From Candidatus Anammoximicrobium sp. (GTDB lineage: Bacteria; Planctomycetota; Planctomycetia; Pirellulales; Pirellulaceae), in NCBI GenBank assembly GCA_012515235.1, contig JAAYYU010000244.1, positions 62,001-126,000 of the forward strand: a stretch of 64,000 nt of DNA. The letters run 5' to 3'. Under the pieces are notes generated by a model. It made no database searches. It saw only the letters and a program-made list of their open reading frames with translations, and was not told the DNA's origin. Shown here piece by piece: positions 34,445-43,182 of the stretch (its first letter is position 1; the number at the start of each line of letters is the position of its first letter). The position numbers were made by a program, and so were the translations under genes.

Positions 34445-35446
34445 ATGAACAGGCCGGTAACGCTGGTCACAGGTCAATGGGCCGATCTGGCGCCCGAGGA
34501 GCTTGCCCGCAAGGCGGCGGCTTGGGGCTACGACGGTCTGGAGATGGTCTGTCGCAGCGGGTACATCGACGTGGACCGCGCGGCGAGCGATAGCACGTAC
34601 TGCGGCGAGCGGCTGGATCTGCTGGCCCGCCACGGGTTGAAGTGCTTTGCGCTCAGCAACCACGCGGCGGGACACCTGGTGTGCGATCCCAACGACGACA
34701 GCCGGACCGACGTGCTGGCGCCCCCGGCCTGTGCCGGCGATGCGGAGAAGAAACGGACGTGGGCCGTCGAGGCGATGAAGAATACTGCCCGAGCCGCGCG
34801 GAATCTAGGCGTCGGCGTGGTGACCGGCTTCACCGGTTCACCGATCTGGCACTTGCTGTACCGGTTTCCGCCGGTGCCCGAAACGTGGATCGACGCGGGC
34901 TTTGCGCGGTTCGCCGAACTTTGGCACCCGATCCTGGACGTGTTCGACGAGTGCGGCGTGAAGTTTGCCTTGGAGGTACACCCGGCCCAGATCGCGTTCG
35001 ACGGGACCACGGCCCGGCGGGCGCTGGAGGCGGTGGGCGGCCGCACGGCCTTCGGTTTCAACTTTGATCCCAGCCATCTGCTGTGGCAGCAGGTCGATCC
35101 GATCCGTTTCTTGCGCGAGTTTTCGGACCGGATCTACCATGTCCATGTCAAGGACGTCGCGATCCGGCCCGACGGCGTCAGCGGCATGTTGGGCTCGCAC
35201 TTGAAGTTCGGCGACCCGCGCCGCAGTTGGGATTTTCGCTCGCCCGGCCACGGCGACGTGCCGTTTGCAGACATCTTCCGCACGTTGACGGCGATCGGCT
35301 ACGAGGGGCCGTTGTCCGTGGAATGGGAAGATTCCGGGATGTTCCGCGAGGATGGCGCCCGAGACGCGCTGGCCTTCGTGAGACGACTCGATTTTTCGCC
35401 GTCGGCCACGGCCTTCGACGCCACACTTGCGAAACGCACAACCTGA
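34445..35446 (+). CDS. Sugar phosphate isomerase/epimerase (xylose-isomerase-like TIM barrel)
   Basis: 333 residues from the ATG at 34445, preceded by GGAG. The TIM-barrel pattern is LVTGQWADLAPEELARKAAA, WGYDGLEMVCRSG, the metal-site segments ALEVHPAQIAFDG, GFNFDPSHLLWQ, IYHVHVKDVAIRP and GPLSVEWEDSG. The Glu, Asp, His and Glu ligands of the xylose-isomerase-like superfamily are all present. Relatives include IolE/IolI (inositol) and tagatose epimerases; the substrate is not readable from the sequence. First gene of the run divergent from the xylR-like gene. A palindromic repeat follows its stop. Confidence 0.88.
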   Translation: MNRPVTLVTGQWADLAPEELARKAAAWGYDGLEMVCRSGYIDVDRAASDSTYCGERLDLLARHGLKCFALSNHAAGHLVCDPNDDSRTDVLAPPACAGDAEKKRTWAVEAMKNTARAARNLGVGVVTGFTGSPIWHLLYRFPPVPETWIDAGFARFAELWHPILDVFDECGVKFALEVHPAQIAFDGTTARRALEAVGGRTAFGFNFDPSHLLWQQVDPIRFLREFSDRIYHVHVKDVAIRPDGVSGMLGSHLKFGDPRRSWDFRSPGHGDVPFADIFRTLTAIGYEGPLSVEWEDSGMFREDGARDALAFVRRLDFSPSATAFDATLAKRTT

Positions 35447-35452
35447 CTGAAC

Positions 35453-35598
35453 GTAGCATAATCGGCGAGCGGCGGGCGTGAGCCCGCCGGTACAGCGGTT
35501 CCGACGGGGACTACCGGCGGGCTCATGCCCGCCGCTCGCCGGACAGACGCTCGCCGGACAGACGGACAGACGGCACGGCTCGGAGAGCCATGCTGCGA
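35453..35598. repeat. Composite palindrome (family A), copy 2
   Basis: Inner arms GGCGAGCGGCGGGCGTGAGC (from 35464) and its counterpart ending GCCCGCCGCTCGCC at 35540 are almost perfect inverted repeats around a 20-bp loop. Outer arms GTAGCAT (35453) and CACGGCTCGGAGAGCCATGC (ending at about 35595) add a second pairing. CGCTCGCCGGACAGAC is present twice on the right side. It fills the gap between two sugar-cluster genes. Confidence 0.9.
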
Positions 35599-35633
35599 CT
35601 CCCACCACCAACCGATCGGAGGTTCACGCTGCA

Positions 35634-36983
35634 ATGACTAGCCCGAAGAAAAACGCCGAATTTCAATCGCTCTCGCGACGGACCTTTGTGCGAGGAACTG
35701 GCGCCGTCTTGGCGGCCTCCGCGCTGCCTTTTCCCCGCCACGTCCACGCGGCCGGAGACGACACGTTGAAGGTCGCCCTGATCGGCTGCGGAGGCCGCGG
35801 GGCCGGCGCGGCGGCACAGGCCCTGTCGACGTCCGGGTCCGTGAAACTGTGGGCGATGGCCGACCTGTTCGCGGACAAGCTGGACACCAGCCTGAGCGCG
35901 CTGTGTACCGGCCAGGACGCCCAATACGACCGGGCGGCGCACAAGGGACTGGCTGGCAAGATCGAAGTGCCGCCCGAACGGCGGTTTATCGGCTTCGACG
36001 CCTACAAGCGGGCCGTCGACAGCGGCGTCGACGTGGTGATCCTGACAACCGCGCCCCACTTCCGGCCGATCCATTTCGAGTACGCTGCCCAGCAGGGCAA
36101 GCATGTGTTCATGGAGAAGCCCGTGGCGGTCGACGCGGCAGGTATCCGCCGCGTGCTGGCGGCGGCCGAAGTCGCCAAGCAGAAGAATTTGAAAGTCGGC
36201 GTGGGCCTGCAGCGGCACCACGACGCCCTGTACGAGGAAACCGTCAAACGCATTCACGACGGCGAGATCGGCGAGGTGGTTTATCAGCGGGCGTACTGGA
36301 ACGGCTCCGGCTATCGCGTGCGCCCCGCCCGCGAAGCGGGCATGAGCGAGATGACCTACCAGCTGCGCAATCCGTATCACTACACGTGGATCAGCGGCGA
36401 CAATATCGCCGAGCAGCACGTCCACAATCTGGACGTCTGCAACTGGATCAAGAGGGCGCATCCGGTGACGGCCCAAGGGCAGGGCGGGCGGCAAGTCCGC
36501 ATCGGGCCGCTGTTCGGCGACATCTACGACCACCATTACGTCGAATTCACGTACGAAGACGGCAGCCAGCTGTTCAGCCAGTGCCGCCACATGACGGGCT
36601 GCTGGAGCAGCGTGGCCGAGTTTGTCGTGGGCACCAAGGGCAAGGCGGAGGTACACGCCGGCCGGATCGAGACCGGCGCCGACACGTGGCGCTACCGCGG
36701 TCCCAAGACGAACCCCTATCAGGTCGAGCACGACCGGCTGTTCGAGGCGATCCGCAACGACCGGCCGTTCAACGAGGCCGAGCAGGGCGCGATCAGCACG
36801 ATGACGGCCATCATGGGCCGCCTGGCGACGTACTCGGGCAAGGTGATCACGTGGGACGACGCGCTGAAGTCGGAACTGGCCCTGGCCCCCGACCGCTACG
36901 ATTTCGACGGCACCCCGCCCGTGCTGCCCGGCCCCGACGGCATCTACCCCTGCGCCGTGCCCGGCGTGACGAAAGTGCTGTGA
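35634..36983 (+). CDS. Gfo/Idh/MocA-family oxidoreductase with Tat signal
   Basis: 449 residues. The start at 35634 gives a twin-arginine signal (SRRTFVRGTGAVLAASALPF), so the folded enzyme is probably exported. The NAD(P) Rossmann domain begins KVALIGCGGRGAGAAAQALS, and the substrate-domain helix EKPVAVDAAGIRRVL holds the conserved EKP lysine motif. The catalytic segment is NIAEQHVHNLDVCNWI. These features match the periplasmic glucose-fructose-oxidoreductase-type group common in planctomycetes. Second gene of the sugar run; it probably oxidises a cyclitol or sugar to a keto form. The gap upstream contains family A repeat copy 2 and the gap downstream copy 3. Confidence 0.9.
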   Translation: MTSPKKNAEFQSLSRRTFVRGTGAVLAASALPFPRHVHAAGDDTLKVALIGCGGRGAGAAAQALSTSGSVKLWAMADLFADKLDTSLSALCTGQDAQYDRAAHKGLAGKIEVPPERRFIGFDAYKRAVDSGVDVVILTTAPHFRPIHFEYAAQQGKHVFMEKPVAVDAAGIRRVLAAAEVAKQKNLKVGVGLQRHHDALYEETVKRIHDGEIGEVVYQRAYWNGSGYRVRPAREAGMSEMTYQLRNPYHYTWISGDNIAEQHVHNLDVCNWIKRAHPVTAQGQGGRQVRIGPLFGDIYDHHYVEFTYEDGSQLFSQCRHMTGCWSSVAEFVVGTKGKAEVHAGRIETGADTWRYRGPKTNPYQVEHDRLFEAIRNDRPFNEAEQGAISTMTAIMGRLATYSGKVITWDDALKSELALAPDRYDFDGTPPVLPGPDGIYPCAVPGVTKVL

Positions 36984-36991
36984 GCGCCGGT

Positions 36992-37112
36992 GTAGCATCG
37001 GCGAGCGGCGCGCGTGAGCCCGCCGGTACGGCAACCCTGGCCCGGACCACCGGCGGGCTGACGCCCGCCGTTCGCTAGGCCGAAACAGCACGGCTCGGAA
37101 AGCCATGCTGCG
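36992..37112. repeat. Composite palindrome (family A), copy 3
   Basis: GTAGCAT (36992) then GGCGAGCGGCGCGCGTGAGC (from 37000) on the left, and GGCGGGCTGACGCCCGCCGT followed by CACGGCTCGGAAAGCCATGC on the right. It starts nine bases after the oxidoreductase stop codon and ends 35 bp before the transaldolase start. Confidence 0.88.
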
Positions 37113-37147
37113 AATGACAAATCGCAACCCCTGAGGAGTAAACGACT

Positions 37148-37795
37148 GTGAAGTTCTTTCTGGACACCGCTCATTTGGATCACATCCGCGAAGCCGTCCG
37201 CTGGGGAATTGTCGACGGCGCGACGACCAATCCCACGCTGGTCTCGAAGACCGGCCGCGAACCGCGGGACTTGTACGCCGAGATCTGCGGCATCGTGCCC
37301 GGGCCGGTGAGCCTGGAGTGCCTGGCGACGGAGGCGGACGCCATCGTGGCGGAGGCGAAACAGTTGGCGACGATCGCGGACAACGTCGTCGTCAAGGTGC
37401 CCCTGATCCGCGAAGGATTGATCGCCGTCAAGCAACTGGCCGCCCTGGGCATCAAAACCAACGTCACGGCGGTCTGCTCGCCGCTGCAGGCCCTGTTGGC
37501 CGCCAAGTGCGGGGCGACGTACGTCAGTCCCTTTGTGGGCCGCTGGGATTGGATGGGCCAGGTGGGCATGGACATGGTCCGCCAGATCAAGACCATCTAC
37601 AACAACTACGGTTTCAGCACCGAGATCATCGTGGCTTCCGTCCGACTGCCCCTCCACGTGCTCGAATCGGCCCTGGCCGGCGCCGATATCGCGACGATTC
37701 CGATGGACGTGATGGAGCAGTTGTACAACCATCCGATGACCGACGTGATCCTGACCCAGTTCAACAACGATTGGGCCAAGGTGCCGGGGAAGTGA
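37148..37795 (+). CDS. Small transaldolase / fructose-6-phosphate aldolase family
   Basis: 215 residues with a GTG start. The sequence KFFLDTAHLDHIREAVRWGI, DGATTNPTLVSKTG, NVVVKVPLIREGL (Schiff-base Lys), TNVTAVCSPLQALLAA and YVSPFVGRWDWMGQVGMDMV is the short TalC/FSA subfamily of class I aldolases. Members cleave or transfer C3 units between ketose phosphates; some act on other ketose phosphates. In a cluster with a sugar kinase and isomerases it could cleave the phosphorylated intermediate. The downstream isomerase-like gene starts 14 bp later, probably translationally linked. Confidence 0.93.
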   Translation: MKFFLDTAHLDHIREAVRWGIVDGATTNPTLVSKTGREPRDLYAEICGIVPGPVSLECLATEADAIVAEAKQLATIADNVVVKVPLIREGLIAVKQLAALGIKTNVTAVCSPLQALLAAKCGATYVSPFVGRWDWMGQVGMDMVRQIKTIYNNYGFSTEIIVASVRLPLHVLESALAGADIATIPMDVMEQLYNHPMTDVILTQFNNDWAKVPGK

Positions 37796-37809
37796 GAAAG
37801 GGAATGCCC

Positions 37810-39177
37810 ATGGACAAGTTACGTGTCGGCTTCGTGTGTTGTGCGCGGTTGACGTTCGACGGCGATTACGCCAAGCAGCTGTTTGAGCGGTCGCTGGAAG
37901 TCCTGTCGCGGATGGACGTGGAACTGATCCACGATCCCGATCTCACCGTGACGGAACAGGACGCGGAAGCGCTGGTCGAGCGGTTCATCGACCAGCGTGT
38001 GGACGTGATCCTGGTCCAGTACGGCACGTTTGCGTTAGGCACCTTGGTTCCGATTTTTGCCGACCGGCTGACCGCGCCGATCGTGCTGTGGGGCGTGCCC
38101 GAGCCGACGCTCGACTGGCCGAAACTCCGCTCGAATTCGTTCTGCGGCCTGAACATGAACGCCCACACGCTAATGCGACTGGGCCGCAAGTACGATTACA
38201 TTTTCTGCAACCCGGACGAGGCGCCGGCGGCCCTGGAACCGACGTTCCGCGTGCTGCACTGCCTCCGCCGACTCCGCCGCGTGCGACTGGGCCTGGTGGG
38301 CTACCGCGTGCCGGGGTTCTACACGTCGACGTTCGACGAGATGGGCCTGCGGCGGCTGCTGGGCGTCGAAGTACACCACGTGACCACGGCCGAGTTGTTC
38401 GACGTGGCGCGGGCCATCGAGCCGGCCCGCCGGCAAGCGGAAGCCCAGGCGATCCGAGCCACGGCGGCCGGTTGCGACGTGACGGATGCCGAGTTGGACC
38501 AGGCGGGCGGGTTGATGCTCGCGTTCCGGGAGCTCGCCGAGCGGCATCGCTTGAGCGGGTTTGCTGTCAAGTGCTGGCCGGAGTTCACGGCGCATTACGG
38601 CATCATGCCCTGCAGCACCATCAGCCGCTTGAACGACACCGGTCTGCTGACGGCGTGTGAAGGGGATATCTATGGCACGGTCACCATGCTGATGGCCAAC
38701 TACCTGTGCGGCCGCCCGGCGATGTTCGCCGACTTCATCGCCATCGACGACGAGCGCAACGAGGGCTTGGCCTGGCACTGCGGTTCCGCGGCCACGTGCT
38801 TGAAGGCTCCCGGCGTTGACAACCGGCTGGGCAAGCACGCGACGGTGGAGGGCGGCGGCAAGCGGGGCGTGACGGTCAACTTCCCGGTCGCGGGCGAGGG
38901 TCCGGTCACGATGGCCCGGCTGGGCGTGGGCCCGCGCGGGATGCGGCTGTTCTTTGTCGGCGGACAATCGGTGCCGGTCCGGGCGAAATTGCCCGGCAAC
39001 TGCTGGGCCGTGCGTTTCGACGCGCCCGTGCGGCGGGTGGTCGATGCCGTGATCGGCCAGGGAGTGGAGCATCACACGGCGCTGGTCCACGCCGATATCC
39101 GCGACGACCTACGGCGCGTGGCCCGCTGGCTGGATTTGGAAACCTTGGACGTCGATGCGGCGAGCGGCCCGGCGTGA
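37810..39177 (+). CDS. L-fucose/L-arabinose isomerase-like protein
   Basis: 455 residues. The ATG at 37810 follows AAAGGGA at 6 nt; an in-frame ATG at 37804 would place the ribosome binding site too close. N-terminal domain: VGFVCCARLTFDGDYAKQLF, VDVILVQYGTFALG. The C-terminal part has metal-site-like segments LTACEGDIYGTVTMLMANYL and AIDDERNEGLAWHCGS. The fold matches the FucI/AraA superfamily, whose members interconvert aldoses and ketoses using manganese, although many are uncharacterised. The last codons (AASGPA, stop) lie inside a palindromic repeat (copy 4). Confidence 0.85.
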   Translation: MDKLRVGFVCCARLTFDGDYAKQLFERSLEVLSRMDVELIHDPDLTVTEQDAEALVERFIDQRVDVILVQYGTFALGTLVPIFADRLTAPIVLWGVPEPTLDWPKLRSNSFCGLNMNAHTLMRLGRKYDYIFCNPDEAPAALEPTFRVLHCLRRLRRVRLGLVGYRVPGFYTSTFDEMGLRRLLGVEVHHVTTAELFDVARAIEPARRQAEAQAIRATAAGCDVTDAELDQAGGLMLAFRELAERHRLSGFAVKCWPEFTAHYGIMPCSTISRLNDTGLLTACEGDIYGTVTMLMANYLCGRPAMFADFIAIDDERNEGLAWHCGSAATCLKAPGVDNRLGKHATVEGGGKRGVTVNFPVAGEGPVTMARLGVGPRGMRLFFVGGQSVPVRAKLPGNCWAVRFDAPVRRVVDAVIGQGVEHHTALVHADIRDDLRRVARWLDLETLDVDAASGPA

Positions 39178-39239
39178 GCCGGCCGGTGGCTGCGGCATGG
39201 AGTCGCTCCACCAGCGGGCTAACGCCCGCCGCTCGCCGG
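39159..39239. repeat. Composite palindrome (family A), copy 4, overlapping a gene end
   Basis: GGCGAGCGGCCCGGCGTGAG (39159 on) pairs with GCGGGCTAACGCCCGCCGCT around 39215-39232. The first 19 bases are coding: they contain the last six codons and the stop of the isomerase-like gene. The outer arm on the right is degenerate. Confidence 0.85.
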
Positions 39240-39310
39240 ACTCTAAAGAGCCAGACTGCGGGAGTGCGTGCAGGGAGAACATTGCCGGTTTGAACAACAA
39301 GGGAACGATC

Positions 39311-40102
39311 ATGAATTATCGCATTGTGTGGAAGCCCCGTCCCGGATTCACTGCGCTGTCCAAGCCGGGCGACGCCGGGATGAAGCACTTGAGTTACGGA
39401 ATGCTCAAGCTGGCCGCGGGCCAGTCGTATCGCCTGGAAGCGTGCGACCAGGAAACCGCCCTGGTGCTGCTCTCGGGGTCCGTCACGGTCAGCGGCGGCG
39501 GCTTGGAGCGGCAGGCGATCGGCCCGCGTTCCGATTTCTTTCGCGAGAATCCGTGGACCGTGTTCCTGCCGGCCCGGAACGCTTGCGACGTCGCAGCGAC
39601 CGCCGATTGCGAACTGGCCGTCTGCCAGGCGCCCTCGACGAAATCCGGGCCTGCCCTGGTGATCCCGCCGGACAAGGTCAAGGAGGTCTCGCTGGGCAAA
39701 CCCGGCTTCCAGCGGCGAGCCCTGATGATGATCACCGAAGACGTGCCGGCCGACTACCTGTTCATCGGCGAGGCCATCGTGCCGCCGGCCAATTGGGCCA
39801 GCTACCCGCCGCACCGCCACGACTTTGACGATCTGCCCTACGAAGTCGAGATGGAAGAGATCTACTACTTCCGCTTCGACCGGCCGCAGGGCTTCGGCAT
39901 CCAGAAGATCTATACCGACAACCGGTCGATCGACGAGACGTACACGATCCAGGACCACCATACGGTGCTGATCCCCGAAGGCTATCATCCCGTGGCCACG
40001 GCTCCGGGCTACTCGATGTACTATCTGTGGGTCATGGCGGGCCGGAACCGCCGCTTCCTGTCCCGCTTGGATCCCGATCACAGCTGGGTCGTGCAGGGCT
40101 GA
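39311..40102 (+). CDS. iolB: IolB-like 5-deoxy-glucuronate isomerase
   Basis: 263 residues, close to the usual IolB length. A bicupin with metal-binding cupin residues PPHRHDFDDLPYEVEMEEI, YYFRFDRPQGFGIQ, and, at the second site, DHHTVLIPEGYHPVATAPGY and YYLWVMAGRNR. These are strong IolB signatures. IolB turns 5-deoxy-D-glucuronate into 5-dehydro-2-deoxy-D-gluconate in inositol catabolism. No iolC or iolD gene is present. AAGGGA precedes the ATG at 39311. The kinase gene begins one base after its stop. Confidence 0.9.
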   Translation: MNYRIVWKPRPGFTALSKPGDAGMKHLSYGMLKLAAGQSYRLEACDQETALVLLSGSVTVSGGGLERQAIGPRSDFFRENPWTVFLPARNACDVAATADCELAVCQAPSTKSGPALVIPPDKVKEVSLGKPGFQRRALMMITEDVPADYLFIGEAIVPPANWASYPPHRHDFDDLPYEVEMEEIYYFRFDRPQGFGIQKIYTDNRSIDETYTIQDHHTVLIPEGYHPVATAPGYSMYYLWVMAGRNRRFLSRLDPDHSWVVQG

Positions 40103-40103
40103 C

Positions 40104-41633
40104 ATGAACGAACTGCTCTTGGGCATCGACATCGGCACCAGCGGCTGCAAGATGACCGCCATCGACCGGCAGGGGGCGATTGTGGACACGGCGCTGGCCG
40201 AGTTCCACACGTCGCGCCCGCATCCGGGCTGGTCGGAGCAGGATCCCGACGAGTGGTACGCGGTCGCCTGCCAACTGTTGCGGTCGATGTGGGAGCGGGG
40301 CCGGTGCCAGCCGGAGCAGATCGCCGCGATCGGCCTGGACGCATCGACCCACAACGCGGTGCTGGCCGACGGCGATTTCCGGCCTCTTCGTCCGGCCATC
40401 ATGTGGACCGACCAGCGGAGCGTGCAGCAGGCGGCCCGGCTGGAAAGCCAGGCCGGCGCGGAGATCTTTCGGATCGGCTATCAGAAGCCCACGCCCACCT
40501 GGACGCTGCCGCAACTGGTCTGGATCGCCGAGCACGAACCGGAGCCGCTCCGCCGCACGAAGCACGTCCTGTTCACCAAAGACTACGTGCGGCATCAACT
40601 GACCGGCACCTGGGAAACGGATCACATCGACGCCCAAGGCAGCCTGCTGTACGACATGGCCGGACGCCGCTGGTCGGAAGAACTTTGCCAGTTGGCCGGG
40701 TTGCCGCCAAGCGTGCTGCCGCCGCTGGTCGAACCGACGGCCGTCGTCGGCTCGGTCACCCAGGAGGCCGCCGAACAGACCGGACTGCGGGCGGGCACGC
40801 CCGTGGTGGCCGGCTGCTCGGATTCCGCCGTCGAAGATTACGCGGCCGGCGCGATCCGGCCGGGTCAGATGATCGTCAAGCTGGCCACGGCGGGCAACGT
40901 GAACGTCATGACGGCCAAGGCCCATCCGCATCCGCGCACCCTGACCTACGCGCACGTGATTCCGGGATTGTGGTACACGGTATCGGCCACCAACACGGCC
41001 GCCTCGGCCGAACGCTGGTTCCGGGACGTGTTCTGCCAGCAGGAAGTGGCGCAAGCGGACGGCGCAGGCCGCAGCGTGTATGAACAACTGCACGAGGCGG
41101 CCCGGCAGATTCCGCCGGGTTCCGAAGGTTTGTTCTTCCATCCGTATCTGTTGGGCGAGCGCAGTCCGTACTGGGACGCCAATCTGCGGGGCAGCTTCGT
41201 GGGTGCGACGATGCGGCACGGCAAGCCGCATTTCGTCCGGGCGCTGTTGGAAGGCGTCGCCTATTCGCTGCGGGACTGCTACCGCACAATCGTGGACATG
41301 CAATTGCCGGTCGATGAGATCCGGCTGATCGGCGGCGGCGCCAAGAGCGATCTGTGGACGCAGATCATCAGCGACGTCTTTGCCCGGCCGGTCGTCCGTC
41401 CGGCGGGTTCGGACGCCAGCTTCGGCGCGGCGCTGCTGGCCGGAGTGGGCGTCGGACTGTTTGCCGACACGGTCGCGGCGGCCCAGCAGTGCGTCCGCAT
41501 CCGCGACGTCGTGCAGCCGGATCCGGCGGCGGTCAACGTCTATGCCGAGCTGTTTCCGCTGTACGGCCGCATTCACGACGCTTTGGCGCCCGCGTATGCC
41601 GAATTGGCGAGGATACTTCTAGAATCCAACTGA
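40104..41633 (+). CDS. xylB: Xylulokinase-family (FGGY) carbohydrate kinase
   Basis: 509 residues. Domain 1: LLLGIDIGTSGCKMTAIDRQ, with the phosphate-binding loop, then PGWSEQDPDEWY, IGLDASTHNAVL and IMWTDQRSVQQ. Domain 2: GTPVVAGCSDSAVEDYAAGA, HPYLLGERSPYWDANLRG and the adenine-site signature DEIRLIGGGAKSDLWTQII. This fits xylulokinase most closely, but the family also phosphorylates ribulose, fuculose, glycerol and gluconate-type sugars. Coupled to iolB, so it could act on the product of that isomerase. The next gene starts 12 bp later. Confidence 0.9.
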   Translation: MNELLLGIDIGTSGCKMTAIDRQGAIVDTALAEFHTSRPHPGWSEQDPDEWYAVACQLLRSMWERGRCQPEQIAAIGLDASTHNAVLADGDFRPLRPAIMWTDQRSVQQAARLESQAGAEIFRIGYQKPTPTWTLPQLVWIAEHEPEPLRRTKHVLFTKDYVRHQLTGTWETDHIDAQGSLLYDMAGRRWSEELCQLAGLPPSVLPPLVEPTAVVGSVTQEAAEQTGLRAGTPVVAGCSDSAVEDYAAGAIRPGQMIVKLATAGNVNVMTAKAHPHPRTLTYAHVIPGLWYTVSATNTAASAERWFRDVFCQQEVAQADGAGRSVYEQLHEAARQIPPGSEGLFFHPYLLGERSPYWDANLRGSFVGATMRHGKPHFVRALLEGVAYSLRDCYRTIVDMQLPVDEIRLIGGGAKSDLWTQIISDVFARPVVRPAGSDASFGAALLAGVGVGLFADTVAAAQQCVRIRDVVQPDPAAVNVYAELFPLYGRIHDALAPAYAELARILLESN

Positions 41634-41645
41634 AAGGATCAAGCC

Positions 41646-43040
41646 ATGACCAATCCGATATCCCGCCGCCAGTTTCTCCGCTCCGCATCGGCCGCAAGCG
41701 CCTTGGGCTGCGTCGCGTCCTATTGCGTCGCCGAGACGCCGTTGCGGGCCGCTTCGTTTCAGGCCAAGTCCGATCGCCCGCTGGTCGCCGTCATCGGTGC
41801 TGGCGGCCGCGGCATGTACGACGCGAAGCAGGCCGCCCGGTTCGGCGACGTGGTAGCGGTGTGCGACGCGGACCTGAAACGGGCCGAACAGGCCCGAGCC
41901 GCGTTGGGCGGCAAGGCCGCCGTGTTCCAGGACTATCGCAAACTGCTGGACAGCCGCCCCGACGTCGACGTGGTTATCAACGGTACGCCCGACCATTGGC
42001 ACACCGCGGTGAACATCGCGGCTTGCCGGGCGGGCAAAGACGTGTACACGGAAAAGCCGCTGACGCTGACGATCGAGGAGGGCAAGATCCTGCGGCGCGT
42101 GGTCCGCGAGACGGGGCGGATCGTCCAGGTCGGCACGCAGCAACGCAGCGCGGCCCACTTCCGCACGGCCTGCGAACTGGTCCGCAACGGCCGCGTCGGC
42201 AAGTTGCGGCAAGTCGCCGTGCTGTTGCCCTTTTACTCCTACAAGGGCGGGCCGTTTGCCACGCAGCCGGTTCCCGCAAACATGGACTGGGACCTCTTCC
42301 AGGGCCAGGCACCGGAACGGCCGTATTGCCGCGAGCGGACCCATTTCTCGTTCCGCTTCTGGTTCGACTATGCCGGCGGCAAGATCACCGACTGGGGCCA
42401 ACATCACCTGGACATCGCCCATTGGGGCCTGGGCCTGGAGGCCAGCGGCCCGCTGCAGGTCGAGGCGAAGGGCTTTTATCCGAACCGCGGCAAGCCGGAT
42501 TGCTACAACAACGCCGATCGGTTCACCGTGCGGATGAAGTACCCCGGCGACATCGACGTGTACTTCCTGGTCGTCCGTGACGCGAAGTACCTGAAGAGCA
42601 TGGCCGACGGAGACATGACCGCCGCGGAAGACGCCGAACTGTTCGCGGACATGCCGGAGGAGTGGCGGCAAGAACAGCGGGACGGCATCATGTTCATCGG
42701 AGACAAGGGCCGGTTGTTCGCCAACCGTGGCAAGGCGTACGGCAAAGCTGTGGAGGAACTCCCCCAGAATCCGCTGCCCGCCGACGCCGTGCGGCTGTAC
42801 GAGAGCACCGATCACATGGGCAACTTCTTCGAGTGCGTCGCCAGCCGCAAGCAGCCGATCAGCACGGTTGACGTGGCGCACCGCGTCATCACAGCCTGCC
42901 ACCTGGGGAACGTGTCCATGCACTTGAAGCGGGCGATCCGTTGGGATCCCGAACAAGAAGAAGTGGTCGGCGACGCGGAGGCGAGCCAGTCGATCTACGT
43001 CCGCCGCGAACAGCGCAAACCATACACGATCGAGGCGTAA
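41646..43040 (+). CDS. Gfo/Idh/MocA-family oxidoreductase with Tat signal
   Basis: 464 residues. The N-terminus SRRQFLRSASAASALGCVAS is a twin-arginine signal. NAD(P)-binding motif VAVIGAGGRGMYDAKQAAR, then VVAVCDADLKRAEQAR, INGTPDHWHT, and the EKP motif VYTEKPLTLTIEEG. The substrate domain has ITDWGQHHLDIAHWGLGLEA, typical of the large planctomycete Gfo/Idh/MocA family with exported members. It is the second exported oxidoreductase of the cluster and is transcribed with the kinase. A full composite repeat (copy 5) follows the stop. Confidence 0.9.
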   Translation: MTNPISRRQFLRSASAASALGCVASYCVAETPLRAASFQAKSDRPLVAVIGAGGRGMYDAKQAARFGDVVAVCDADLKRAEQARAALGGKAAVFQDYRKLLDSRPDVDVVINGTPDHWHTAVNIAACRAGKDVYTEKPLTLTIEEGKILRRVVRETGRIVQVGTQQRSAAHFRTACELVRNGRVGKLRQVAVLLPFYSYKGGPFATQPVPANMDWDLFQGQAPERPYCRERTHFSFRFWFDYAGGKITDWGQHHLDIAHWGLGLEASGPLQVEAKGFYPNRGKPDCYNNADRFTVRMKYPGDIDVYFLVVRDAKYLKSMADGDMTAAEDAELFADMPEEWRQEQRDGIMFIGDKGRLFANRGKAYGKAVEELPQNPLPADAVRLYESTDHMGNFFECVASRKQPISTVDVAHRVITACHLGNVSMHLKRAIRWDPEQEEVVGDAEASQSIYVRREQRKPYTIEA

Positions 43041-43043
43041 TTC

Positions 43044-43154
43044 GTAGCATGGCTCTCCGAGCCGTGCCAGCCCCCGGCGAGCGGCGGGCGTGAGCCCGCC
43101 GGTGGAACGGGCGCACGTCTGGACCACCGGCCGGCTAACGCCGGGCCGCTCGCC
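43044..43154. repeat. Composite palindrome (family A), copy 5
   Basis: The outer left arm GTAGCATGGCTCTCCGAGCC starts three bases after the stop codon; inner arms GGCGAGCGGCGGGCGTGAGC and CCGGCTAACGCCGGGCCGCT follow. The right outer arm is missing, so this copy is truncated on that side. Confidence 0.88.
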
Positions 43155-43182
43155 AAGTTCGGGCTGCAAAGATGGGAGCGAG

